Position numbers and translations under genes: made by a program. From Campylobacterota bacterium (GTDB lineage Bacteria > Campylobacterota > Campylobacteria > Campylobacterales > Sulfurovaceae), in assembly GCA_022600655.1 (NCBI GenBank), contig JAHZJZ010000128.1:1-5817 (forward strand): a stretch of DNA of 5,817 bases, given 5' to 3'. The notes beneath the pieces are model-generated. The model worked only from the letters and a program-made list of their open reading frames with translations, ran no database searches and was not told the origin of the DNA. Shown here piece after piece: positions 1-5,817 of the stretch. Numbering within the stretch: position 1 is the first letter of the stretch; every line of letters begins with the position of its first letter.

Positions 1-1
1 C

Positions 2-769
2 GAAAAGTATGCTAAAAAAATAAACGCTTCGGTACTCCATCTTCCTGAAAATGTTGGGGGAAGATTTTCAGTACTCTCAACCGTAGGTTTGGTTCCTTTA
101 GCACTCTGTGGTATTAATATTGATGATTTACTATCAGGTGCAAAAATAATCAAAGATGGCTTTTTTAATAAAGGGTATGTACAAGATATGCTATTAGAAA
201 AAGCCGTCTATTATGCTAGTAATCATGCTCAATACAACATAAATTGTATTTTTGCTTATTCAGAAACACTCAAATACTTCTGTCAATGGTATGTGCAACT
301 TTGGGGTGAAAGTTTAGGTAAACATCAACGTCATAGTGCCTTTCATGTAGGACTTACCCCTATAGGTCTTATTGGACCTAAAGATCAACACTCTTTCTTA
401 CAGCTAATTATGGAAGGAACCCGAGACAAGTCCGTTACCTTTATTAAGATTGAAGATTTTGAGGACAATATTACGATTCCAGATATTACACTCCCTCACC
501 TAGAGATGCTTGACAGCCTCAACAATCTTCCTTTCTCAAAACTCATCAATATGCAGTGTGACTCCGTGATTGAAGCCCTACTCGACCAAAACAACATTCC
601 TTTAGATACCATTACCATTCAACATGTCACAGAGTATAATATGGGTTCCCTTATTTTCTATTATGAACTTCTTACCTCACTTGTAGGTGAACTAATAGAT
701 GTAGATACCTACAACCAACCAGGTGTTGAAGCAGGAAAAATTATTTTAAAGAGAAAACTACAACAGTAG
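2..769 (+). CDS. pgi: Glucose-6-phosphate isomerase, 5'-truncated by the window edge
   Basis: Interconverts glucose 6-phosphate and fructose 6-phosphate in the cytoplasm (glycolysis/gluconeogenesis). The reading frame is open from base 2, giving 255 visible residues; the true start lies left of the window. The TTG at 89 is an internal leucine, because conserved family sequence continues upstream of it. Both family signatures are readable. Signature 1 is ENVGGRFSVLSTVG at visible residues 16-29. Signature 2 runs from GELI to YNQPGVEAGK, about residues 229-246. Expected catalytic residues are present: Arg21 (GGR), Glu103 (WGES), His130 (KDQHS) and Lys246 (GVEAGK). The visible part is roughly the C-terminal 60% of the short (about 400-residue) Pgi type of Campylobacterota. 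Two TAG codons in tandem (767-772) end it. It converges on the cytochrome gene. No sign of decay; identification is secure. Confidence 0.97.
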   Translation, partial: EKYAKKINASVLHLPENVGGRFSVLSTVGLVPLALCGINIDDLLSGAKIIKDGFFNKGYVQDMLLEKAVYYASNHAQYNINCIFAYSETLKYFCQWYVQLWGESLGKHQRHSAFHVGLTPIGLIGPKDQHSFLQLIMEGTRDKSVTFIKIEDFEDNITIPDITLPHLEMLDSLNNLPFSKLINMQCDSVIEALLDQNNIPLDTITIQHVTEYNMGSLIFYYELLTSLVGELIDVDTYNQPGVEAGKIILKRKLQQ

Positions 770-788
770 TAGCTTCCTAAGCTTCTAA

Positions 789-826
789 ACTAAATCCCTA
801 TGGACTTTTAGTCATAGAGATTTAGT
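789..826. terminator. Hairpin between convergent genes, probable bidirectional terminator
   Basis: The arms CTAAATCCCTATGGAC (790-805) and GTCATAGAGATTTAG (811-825) pair around a 5-base loop, with one C/A mismatch and one bulged G; an outer A-T pair adds 789 and 826. It sits 20 bp after the pgi stop and 23 bp after (on the other strand) the cytochrome c stop, where a shared terminator is expected. Neither side has a strong U-tract (a short TTTAG follows on the minus strand), so efficiency as an intrinsic terminator is uncertain. The gap 770-849 holds nothing else recognisable. Confidence 0.55.
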
Positions 827-849
827 GAAATTCAAGTTTAAAGTCATAT

Positions 850-1254
850 TTATTCTGTTTTATTAAGTTCATGTGATTTATAATGCCCATCAAACCAATC
901 AGGAATCTCAAACTCTGTCTCAACAAGTACTTGTGAGAAATCCTCTACCTCTGTACTGTTTAACTCCAAATTTGGCATCACCCCAAAAAGTTTAACAGCT
1001 GGTTTCATTAATGTTTTCTCTTTAGTAGGCTTGGTTAAAAATGTTTTCATACGCTCCATAGCTTTACTAAAGTTACCATCAGCAAGTCGTAAATAGACTT
1101 GATTCACAGCTACTAATGGAGGAGCTTTATCATTTTTTTTATAAGTATCATGACAACTCATACATTTGGCTTCAAACGCATAGAGAACTTTGTCGTCTAT
1201 ATGGGCTTGGAGTATAGTATAAGTAAGCAGTAGTGTAGTTATGATTTTTTTCAT
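850..1254 (-). CDS. Small periplasmic monohaem cytochrome c
   Basis: A 134-residue exported class I-type cytochrome c, presumably an electron carrier or haem-binding subunit in the periplasm; its partner cannot be told from sequence. Residues 1-17 form a signal peptide: KK, then the hydrophobic stretch IITTLLLTYTIL, with likely cleavage after Ala17 (LQA/HID). A single haem-binding motif CMSCH lies at 31-35 (His35 the proximal ligand), followed by APPL at 44-47. Met93 in GVMPNLELN, just before a C-terminal helix (EVEDFSQVLVE), is the likely distal ligand, with Met83 as the alternative. The start is the only sensible one because it begins the signal peptide, but there is no clear Shine-Dalgarno upstream. 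It lies 31 bp downstream of the restriction nuclease gene on the same strand, so it may be read through from that operon; before the R-M cassette arrived it may have followed addA directly (inference). An 8-T run at 1133-1140 (+ strand) encodes part of the KKN after the haem site. Confidence 0.87.
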   Translation of the reverse strand: MKKIITTLLLTYTILQAHIDDKVLYAFEAKCMSCHDTYKKNDKAPPLVAVNQVYLRLADGNFSKAMERMKTFLTKPTKEKTLMKPAVKLFGVMPNLELNSTEVEDFSQVLVETEFEIPDWFDGHYKSHELNKTE

Positions 1255-1280
1255 TGTTTTTGATTAAAGAGAGTAACTTA

Positions 1281-1289
1281 AACTATTAT
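1281..1289 (+). repeat. Direct repeat bracketing the R-M cassette, copy 1
   Basis: AACTATTAT, matching 2999-3007 exactly. With flanks the two copies read CTTAAACTATTATTTA (1277-1292) and CTTAACTATTATCTA (2996-3010), differing by one indel and one substitution. This copy overlaps the nuclease stop codon. The repeat is short and AT-rich, so chance is not excluded. Confidence 0.35.
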
Positions 1290-2062
1290 TTATATGGTGC
1301 AACAATATACTGAAGTGATAAAGCCTTTTGCTTTATCATGTCCCAATTTTCTTTATAAAACTCTAAATCACTAAGTTTAACTCTTTTACATTCTTTATCT
1401 GAAAGTCCATCAGCAAAATTCATAGGAATAATATAACAAATTCCTACTTGTTTATCAACAGCAACATAAATATCACAATCTTTAGCTGTAATACGTTGAC
1501 CAATATTTGTTTCATGCGTATGATCTATTCCTTGTCCCCCTCTATCTCTGTCTTTAAAACTAATACTATTACCCGTACTAATTCCTTTTATTTGAACTCG
1601 TAATAACTTATTTTCATAATCAATAATAGCATCATATCGACTACTTCGTACATCAACACTACTACAATTAAATCCTGCAAGAATAGCTCTTGCAACAAAT
1701 ATAAATTCTGCACTATCCCCTGCATTAGCTGTCATAACACCAGATTCAACATTATTAATATTGACAGGAAAACCATTGGTCATAGCGATGTATAAAGATT
1801 TTTCAATAATATGTTTCAGTTTGGTTTTTATAAATTGAAATTTTTTCTTCTTCTCATCTGAAATACTTTCTTCTATTTTATAAATATTAACTTCTGAAAG
1901 TTCTTGTAAATCAATTTCTTTAGCAATATCTAAAAAAAATGTACGGTCATAAAATTTTTCCAAATCAGTTTTTTTTAATCCAAAGCTATCAGCAATCTCT
2001 TTGATTTTACTCTTTTTATACCCATTGTCAATTAATGCTTGAATAAGTTTTTCACTATCCAT
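1286..2062 (-). CDS. Putative type II restriction endonuclease, PD-(D/E)XK fold, intron-endonuclease-like active site
   Basis: A 258-residue protein, probably the restriction partner of the adjacent m5C methyltransferase; cleavage site unknown. The core at about residues 115-215 looks like the PD-(D/E)XK family typified by the group I intron endonuclease I-Ssp6803I: GDSAEFIFVARAILAGF (Glu119), then SSRYDAIIDY (Asp144), then LLRVQIKG (Gln157, Lys159). The active site is thus E-25-D-13-Q-2-K, with Gln in place of the usual acidic residue of the D/E-x-K element. A following strand pair, DCDIYVAVDKQVGICYIIP (195-213), matches the usual end of this fold. Residues 15-40 (KIKEIADSFGLKKTDLEKFY) resemble a helix-turn-helix, perhaps for DNA recognition or autoregulation. 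The start is set by an ATG inside the methyltransferase's last codons (8-bp overlap), with an AAGG 6 bases upstream; this suggests translational coupling. Codon and base composition are markedly AT-rich compared with addA, suggesting transfer. The function as restriction enzyme rests on the fold and the neighbour; a sequence-specific nicking or other nuclease is possible. Confidence 0.75.
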   Translation of the reverse strand: MDSEKLIQALIDNGYKKSKIKEIADSFGLKKTDLEKFYDRTFFLDIAKEIDLQELSEVNIYKIEESISDEKKKKFQFIKTKLKHIIEKSLYIAMTNGFPVNINNVESGVMTANAGDSAEFIFVARAILAGFNCSSVDVRSSRYDAIIDYENKLLRVQIKGISTGNSISFKDRDRGGQGIDHTHETNIGQRITAKDCDIYVAVDKQVGICYIIPMNFADGLSDKECKRVKLSDLEFYKENWDMIKQKALSLQYIVAPYK

Positions 2063-2987
2063 TTATTGCCTTTTTTATCTCTTTAGCAATAGCTTCAATC
2101 ACAGGTACTGTCACAGAATTTCCTATTTGTTTATAAAGAGAAGAATTAGCTAATTTCTCAGGAAAAGAAAAAGTTTCATCATAACCTTGAAATCTTGCAC
2201 ACTCTCTTGGAGTCAATTTTCGGATATCTTTATCATCTATAATTAATGGAACATTATGTCCACCTGTTCCCATATTTGCTGTTAGTGTTGGACAAAGTTT
2301 ACTTTTATTCTCTCGAACATAAACCCTTCGCCATTGATACACAGTATCTTTGTTTTTCATCTCATCTTTTAATTGCTCATAATAACGACTATTCGTATAA
2401 TAATATTTTTCATCTGCTTGAGAGTCAATAAAGTCTGTTACTTTTTTCCTTAACTGTTTTGGTTTTGGAAAAGTAAATCTTTCTGCTATTTGACTATCTT
2501 TAAAAGCAACAATATAAATTCGTTCTCTATTTTGAGGTACATTCCCATATTCACTAGAATTTAAAACATCATATTTAAGTGTATATCCTCGTTCTTGAAA
2601 TTCATAAGTAATCCGTTCAAAAGTTTTTCCTTTATCATGTCCTACAAGATTTTTTACATTCTCCAAAAATACTATTTTCGGTTCCAAGTCATCAATAAAT
2701 CTTAAGATTTCAAAAAATACATTACCTCTATCATCACGAAAGCCTTTTTGATGTCCTGCAATTGAAAATGCTTGGCATGGAAATCCACCTGTTAAAATAT
2801 CAATTTTTTCAACTTCTGATGTTTCTAGTTCATTTAAATCTTTTTCAAAAAGTGTATGTTTATGATTAAGTCTATAGGTAATACAAGCATTTTTATCTAT
2901 TTCATTTGCCCATGAAATGTTAAAACCAGCTTTTTTAAAACCAAGTTCAATACCACCAATACCAGCAAATAATCCACCTACCTTCAT
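2055..2987 (-). CDS. DNA (cytosine-5-)-methyltransferase, type II R-M modification subunit
   Basis: A 310-residue SAM-dependent enzyme that methylates C5 of cytosine in a specific DNA site, protecting it from the cognate nuclease. All major m5C motifs are in order: I, LFAGIGGIELGF (6-17); IV, GGFPCQAFSIAG (67-78) with catalytic Cys71; VI, ENVKNL (109-114); VIII, PQNRERIYIV (151-160); IX, RKLTPRECARFQGY (256-269); X, YKQIGNSV (285-292). The target recognition domain lies between VIII and IX (about 175-255) and ends with CPTLTANMGTGGHNVPLI; the recognition sequence cannot be read off reliably. Length is typical of compact single-specificity enzymes, and no residue needed for catalysis is missing. 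The start ATG has AAGGAG five bases upstream (2993-2998) and begins just before motif I. It is transcribed before the nuclease gene and overlaps it by 8 bp. Base composition is AT-rich relative to addA. Confidence 0.96.
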   Translation of the reverse strand: MKVGGLFAGIGGIELGFKKAGFNISWANEIDKNACITYRLNHKHTLFEKDLNELETSEVEKIDILTGGFPCQAFSIAGHQKGFRDDRGNVFFEILRFIDDLEPKIVFLENVKNLVGHDKGKTFERITYEFQERGYTLKYDVLNSSEYGNVPQNRERIYIVAFKDSQIAERFTFPKPKQLRKKVTDFIDSQADEKYYYTNSRYYEQLKDEMKNKDTVYQWRRVYVRENKSKLCPTLTANMGTGGHNVPLIIDDKDIRKLTPRECARFQGYDETFSFPEKLANSSLYKQIGNSVTVPVIEAIAKEIKKAING

Positions 2988-2992
2988 AAAAA

Positions 2993-2998
2993 CTCCTT
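2993..2998 (-). promoter_or_regulatory. Shine-Dalgarno of the methyltransferase gene
   Basis: AAGGAG on the minus strand, separated by TTTTT from the ATG at 2987-2985. It is the strongest ribosome binding site in the window and fixes the methyltransferase start. The cytochrome c gene has no comparable site. Confidence 0.85.
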
Positions 2999-3007
2999 AA
3001 CTATTAT
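2999..3007 (+). repeat. Direct repeat bracketing the R-M cassette, copy 2
   Basis: AACTATTAT, same orientation as 1281-1289, lying just upstream of the methyltransferase Shine-Dalgarno and downstream of the candidate promoter. The two copies enclose almost exactly the two R-M genes (about 1.7 kb), as expected of a duplication made at insertion or by recombination, but the length is marginal. Confidence 0.35.
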
Positions 3008-3038
3008 CTACTATTTCAATATCTACAAATTATATTTT

Positions 3039-3050
3039 ATGTTAAGACAT
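3039..3050. promoter_or_regulatory. Short inverted repeat overlapping the -10 and predicted start point
   Basis: ATGT-TAAG-ACAT: 4-bp arms with a 4-bp spacer, partly inside the candidate TATAAT. The location would suit an operator, but the arms are short and could be chance in DNA this AT-rich. Confidence 0.25.
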
Positions 3051-3054
3051 TATA
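3049..3054 (-). promoter_or_regulatory. Candidate -10 box of the R-M operon
   Basis: A perfect TATAAT on the minus strand preceded by TTTG, in the 120-bp gap between addA and the methyltransferase gene. It would place the start of transcription near 3042, giving a leader of about 55 bases. At 17-bp spacing the -35 position reads TATGGT, a poor match; a TTGACA farther upstream (on the minus strand, within 3087-3098) is about 30 bp away and too distant to pair with it. Vegetative promoters of Campylobacterota are known to depend mainly on the -10 element, so a weak -35 is not disqualifying. Call made by eye. Confidence 0.55.
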
Positions 3055-3063
3055 CAAAGAAAT

Positions 3064-3075
3064 TGGTTACAACCA
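3064..3075. promoter_or_regulatory. Inverted repeat upstream of the -10 box
   Basis: TGGTT-AC-AACCA: perfect 5-bp arms, 2-bp spacer, about 10-20 bp upstream of the candidate -10 on the minus strand, where an activator or repressor could bind. No known operator was recognised. Confidence 0.3.
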
Positions 3076-3078
3076 TAC

Positions 3079-3103
3079 AAAATATGTCAAATTGTCATAT
3101 TTT
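3079..3103. repeat. 25-bp near-perfect palindrome just after addA: terminator or operator
   Basis: Arms AAAATATG (3079-3086) and CATATTTT (3096-3103) are exact inverted repeats, and the interior continues the symmetry (CAA/TTG around a central A) with only one T/T mismatch. It begins 4 bp after the addA stop and lies upstream of the methyltransferase promoter. As RNA it forms an A/U-rich stem ending in four U residues on the minus strand, so it may be a weak terminator for addA; its symmetry also suits a dimeric regulator of the R-M operon. The sequence alone does not decide between these. Confidence 0.5.
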
Positions 3104-3107
3104 ACGC

Positions 3108-5816
3108 CTAGACCTCTACCAACTCTACACCATTTTCAAGAAGGTAAACGATGACTCCTTTGGTGTATTTACCCATAATGCTTCTAATCGCTTTTTTATA
3201 ATATCCTACTTGAGAACAGTGCTTGAGGTGATACTTTTTAGAACTCTTATAGTCTAAAACCATACAAGTTTCATCATACTCTAGGAGTAAATCTATCTGC
3301 TTAAACTCCTCTTCAAAACTTAGTGACTGCTCTTTGCTAATCGTTGCATTATCTAAAAGTTTTTGAAATGCATCATTGAGTATAAGTTGTTTAATACGAC
3401 TCTCTATATCGGTGAGCTGTTCTGCATTTAACTCTTGTCCATATCGGTTTTGGGTAGCCGTAAGAGCCTCTTCTAAGCTCTCTATATCAAAGTGATTCAT
3501 CATCTCTAAAGTGTAGTGTAGAGCTGTTCCAAACAGTATCGCATTATAATCTTTTTCATCTTCCTCTTCTGTTTTACTTACCTCTTGTACACCATAGTGA
3601 GTGATGTTTATTTTTTCTGTTTGAGTATGAGGGTAGAGAGATTGGTCTACCCCTATAGGTTTTGTTGTCAACGAACCTATAGACATGGGTCTCATACCCA
3701 ATACATCAAAAATAGAACCTTTGGGTTTACGAATAACTATCATACTCTCTACAGCTCTAGTGAGTGCCACATAAAGTATGTTCATTTTGTCTTTAGCTGA
3801 GAGATTTTTCTGTCTTAATAGTACCTCTCTATAAACCGTATCAAAATTTTCTCGTCCTCCCATTTTATAGAAAATCTTCTCTACAAACAACGCGTCATTA
3901 TAGTCATACAACAGAGCTGAACGGTCTGGGGCATTGCCTTTGAGTTTGTCTACCACGATGACATGTTCAAACTCTAAACCTTTTGAACCATGTATGGTCA
4001 TAATCATCGCTCCCTCTTTGGCACTTGAAGCCACCTCGATGCTAGAGAGTCTAAACTCCTCTAAAAAGGTGGCTATATTTGAAAATCCACTGGCAAAAGT
4101 TAACAGTTTTAAGAGGTTTAAATCCTCTTCAAAGTAAGCAAAATCACCAATCAAACGATGCAGTACAGCCACTGGCTCCATAAAAGGGTGAAACCAACTC
4201 ACATCTATCTTATCTAGTGATTGACCTACTCTATCTAGTAAAGCTCTAGCGTCAAGTTCTAGCCCCTCCCAAAGGTAGGAGACCATCGCTACTAAAGCTG
4301 CTACTTTTGGGGTATGTTTCAGTGAACTAGAGGTTTTTAAACGTGTTGCTATGCCTTTACTGTAACATGCCTCTTGAATGGTCGCTCCATCTTTGTTGGT
4401 TGAGACCAAAAAAGCGATATCTGAGAGTTCTACTCCTTGGTTCAGTAGCCACTCTAGTTTAGCGACAGCTCCATTGACCAACTCTTCTGTTTCGACAACC
4501 TCCACATACCCTTCAGTGGCTCCATCATGATACTTTGCTGGGTAAAAGCCTAGCATTGTTGGTTCAAACCAGCGATTGACCTGCTCTACTACCTGTTGGC
4601 TACTTCGGTAGTTAGTATCCATCTGTGCTATCTCTATGTCATAACGCTGGGCAACTGCATCAAAAAGCTCTTCTACTCCACCACGGAAACGGTAGAGGGA
4701 CTGTTTAGTATCGCCTACATAAAAAAAGCTTTTAAACTCACTCTGCCCTACCCCTGCAAACAGTTCATCAATCAACGGTTTTAAAAGTAAAAACTGTAAG
4801 GTTGAAGTGTCTTGAAACTCATCTAACAAAATATGTCTAAAACGGCTATCTATCTTAAAATACAAAAACTCCTTATTAATGCTCTCATGTAAAAGCCGAT
4901 AGGTAAAATAACTCAAGTCATCAAAACTCAGAACACCTAACTGTTTAGCCGTGGTAATATTTGCATTTTTATAGTAATCAAAAAGTTGAAAAAGGTTATG
5001 TAAAACAATCTGCTCTTTAGCATTTGACCAGAGAGAGAGTAGCTCTTTTAACTCTAAATACAGCACATCAATAGTCGGATTTTTCTCTACATATTTTTTA
5101 TAGTTACGATGAGCAAGTAGACTCTCTTTCTCAAACAGACTCTTTTTAAAAAGTTTTTTAGTATCGGTAGGTTCAAAATTTTTAATGGCTGTTTTAGAAG
5201 CACCTGATTCAATAACCAGTTTATGTAAATTTTCTCTTTTCCTATCTATCTCTGCTTCTAAGGTATCAAGGTTACTCACTTCATAATCAGTATCTGGTAG
5301 TAGTGGGTCTATTTTATAGAAGTTCTGCATCAGTTCAAAGATTTTTAAGAAGCGTTTATCTTCTATATCCATGGCTAACTTCACCAAAGCACTAAGCAGT
5401 GAATTTGCCTCAACCTCTTCTAAAAAGTTCTCCTCTTTATGTATCTCATCTATCTCTTTGGTCACAAAATCAGGCTCTATCTCAATGTAGAGTGAGGCTG
5501 AACGTAAAATAGAGGTAAAAAAACTGTCAAGTGTCACAATGAAGTTTGAAGAGGCAAGAAAGTTTTCCAAAACCTCTGGCTGTTTGACCAAAAGCTCCTC
5601 TCTGCTCAGTCCTGTCTGCTCTGAAATAGCGTTTAAAAATATCTTATTATCAGCCAAATGAATCAAAGAACTTACAACTCTCTGTTTCATCTCCGAAGCT
5701 GCTTTATTAGTAAACGTAGCTGCTAAAATAGTGCTTGGCTCTTGGTCTAAAAAAAGCAGAGATATATATCGTACAGAGAGGGCAAAAGTCTTACCTGAAC
5801 CTGCTGAGGCTGAATA
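3108..5816 (-). CDS. addA: AddA/RecB-like ATP-dependent helicase-nuclease, 5'-truncated by the window edge
   Basis: Superfamily I helicase with a C-terminal RecB-family nuclease. With AddB it unwinds and resects double-strand DNA ends for RecA-dependent recombination and degrades foreign linear DNA. The frame is open to the right edge (902 visible residues); ATG 5688-5690 is internal, because Walker A lies upstream of it. Visible motifs: Walker A SAGSGKT (4-10), Ia ATFTNKAASEM, II DEFQDTS (332-338), III GDTKQSLYRF (368-377), IV TNYRSS (401-406), V TIHGSKGLEF (607-616), VI LYVALTRA (681-688). The nuclease domain has GTALH (763-767), IDLLLE with Asp842, LDYKSS with Asp855 and Lys857, and Gln869 and Tyr872 in QVGYY, so it looks catalytically intact. 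Probably only a few N-terminal residues are missing. The total is near 900-920 residues, usual for Campylobacterota and shorter than the roughly 1200 of Bacillus AddA. addB is expected just upstream, off the window. Its GC is clearly higher than that of the R-M genes downstream. Confidence 0.95.
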   Translation of the reverse strand, partial: YSASAGSGKTFALSVRYISLLFLDQEPSTILAATFTNKAASEMKQRVVSSLIHLADNKIFLNAISEQTGLSREELLVKQPEVLENFLASSNFIVTLDSFFTSILRSASLYIEIEPDFVTKEIDEIHKEENFLEEVEANSLLSALVKLAMDIEDKRFLKIFELMQNFYKIDPLLPDTDYEVSNLDTLEAEIDRKRENLHKLVIESGASKTAIKNFEPTDTKKLFKKSLFEKESLLAHRNYKKYVEKNPTIDVLYLELKELLSLWSNAKEQIVLHNLFQLFDYYKNANITTAKQLGVLSFDDLSYFTYRLLHESINKEFLYFKIDSRFRHILLDEFQDTSTLQFLLLKPLIDELFAGVGQSEFKSFFYVGDTKQSLYRFRGGVEELFDAVAQRYDIEIAQMDTNYRSSQQVVEQVNRWFEPTMLGFYPAKYHDGATEGYVEVVETEELVNGAVAKLEWLLNQGVELSDIAFLVSTNKDGATIQEACYSKGIATRLKTSSSLKHTPKVAALVAMVSYLWEGLELDARALLDRVGQSLDKIDVSWFHPFMEPVAVLHRLIGDFAYFEEDLNLLKLLTFASGFSNIATFLEEFRLSSIEVASSAKEGAMIMTIHGSKGLEFEHVIVVDKLKGNAPDRSALLYDYNDALFVEKIFYKMGGRENFDTVYREVLLRQKNLSAKDKMNILYVALTRAVESMIVIRKPKGSIFDVLGMRPMSIGSLTTKPIGVDQSLYPHTQTEKINITHYGVQEVSKTEEEDEKDYNAILFGTALHYTLEMMNHFDIESLEEALTATQNRYGQELNAEQLTDIESRIKQLILNDAFQKLLDNATISKEQSLSFEEEFKQIDLLLEYDETCMVLDYKSSKKYHLKHCSQVGYYKKAIRSIMGKYTKGVIVYLLENGVELVEV

Positions 5817-5817
5817 G

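Noticed and set aside
355..367. 13-bp sequence TACCCCTATAGGT in pgi repeated at 3648-3660 in addA
   Set aside because: About half such a pair is expected by chance in a window this size; both copies lie in coding sequence and no third copy or spacing pattern was seen.
363..380. Inverted repeat TAGGTC/GACCTA inside pgi
   Set aside because: It encodes the conserved IGLIGPK segment; only 6-bp arms and no regulatory context.
89..769. pgi starting at the TTG at 89
   Set aside because: The frame stays open to base 2 and encodes the conserved ENVGGRFS signature upstream, so TTG is an internal Leu codon.
1133..1140. T8 run in the cytochrome c gene as a phase-variation tract
   Set aside because: It encodes ordinary Lys-Lys-Asn in an intact frame; there is no reason to expect switching of a cytochrome, and the run length is unremarkable in this base composition.
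1286..1300. TATAAAT-like -10 for the cytochrome c gene at the end of the nuclease gene (minus strand)
   Set aside because: AT-rich matches are common here and no supporting -35 or extended -10 was found; read-through from the R-M operon is as likely.
2246..2431. Plus-strand open frames inside the methyltransferase and addA genes (also 3039-3257, 3585-3800, 3934-4137, 4596-4784)
   Set aside because: They lie antisense to well-supported coding sequence, have no recognisable protein motif and no convincing ribosome site, and are shadows of the real genes.
3108..5690. addA starting at ATG 5688-5690
   Set aside because: The Walker A motif (SAGSGKT) and motif Ia are encoded upstream in the same frame; the real start is outside the window.
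1..5817. CRISPR arrays, tRNA/rRNA genes, insertion sequences, integrase, origin
   Set aside because: No spaced direct repeats, cloverleaf sequences, transposase or integrase motifs were seen on either strand.

Overview
The window is AT-rich and reads as chromosomal DNA of a Campylobacterota (epsilonproteobacterial) species, perhaps a Sulfurimonas/Sulfurovum-like sulfur oxidiser. The basis is the short-type Pgi, the compact RecB-like AddA helicase-nuclease, a small periplasmic monohaem cytochrome c and the codon and base composition. The taxon is an inference; no rRNA or other marker gene is present.

Layout, left to right. (1) The 3' part of pgi (glucose-6-phosphate isomerase) lies on the + strand and enters from outside the window. 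(2) A short convergent intergenic stretch holds a hairpin that probably terminates transcription. All remaining genes are on the - strand, transcribed right to left. (3) A small periplasmic cytochrome c lies at 850-1254. (4) A two-gene type II restriction-modification (R-M) cassette follows: a PD-(D/E)XK nuclease at 1286-2062, overlapping by 8 bp the end of an m5C DNA methyltransferase at 2055-2987. (5) A 120-bp gap contains the likely cassette promoter and several inverted repeats. (6) A nearly complete addA (RecB-like helicase-nuclease) fills the rest, running off the right edge a few codons after its Walker A motif.

How the genes work together. The methyltransferase is transcribed first, from its own candidate -10 box and a strong Shine-Dalgarno. 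The nuclease is translationally coupled behind it, an order that favours protection before cutting. By inference the R-M pair is an insert between addA and the cytochrome gene: by hand-sampled lines its GC is roughly 20-35% against roughly 35-45% in addA, and an imperfect short direct repeat brackets it. AddA (with AddB, expected just off the right edge) processes DNA double-strand breaks for recombination and also degrades DNA ends made by restriction, so the neighbours are functionally compatible although probably joined by insertion.

The item most worth a second look is the restriction nuclease. Its active-site layout (E...D...QxK) resembles the group I intron homing endonuclease I-Ssp6803I family and is joined to an N-terminal region with a helix-turn-helix-like segment. 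There is no sign of a large novel multi-gene system here.
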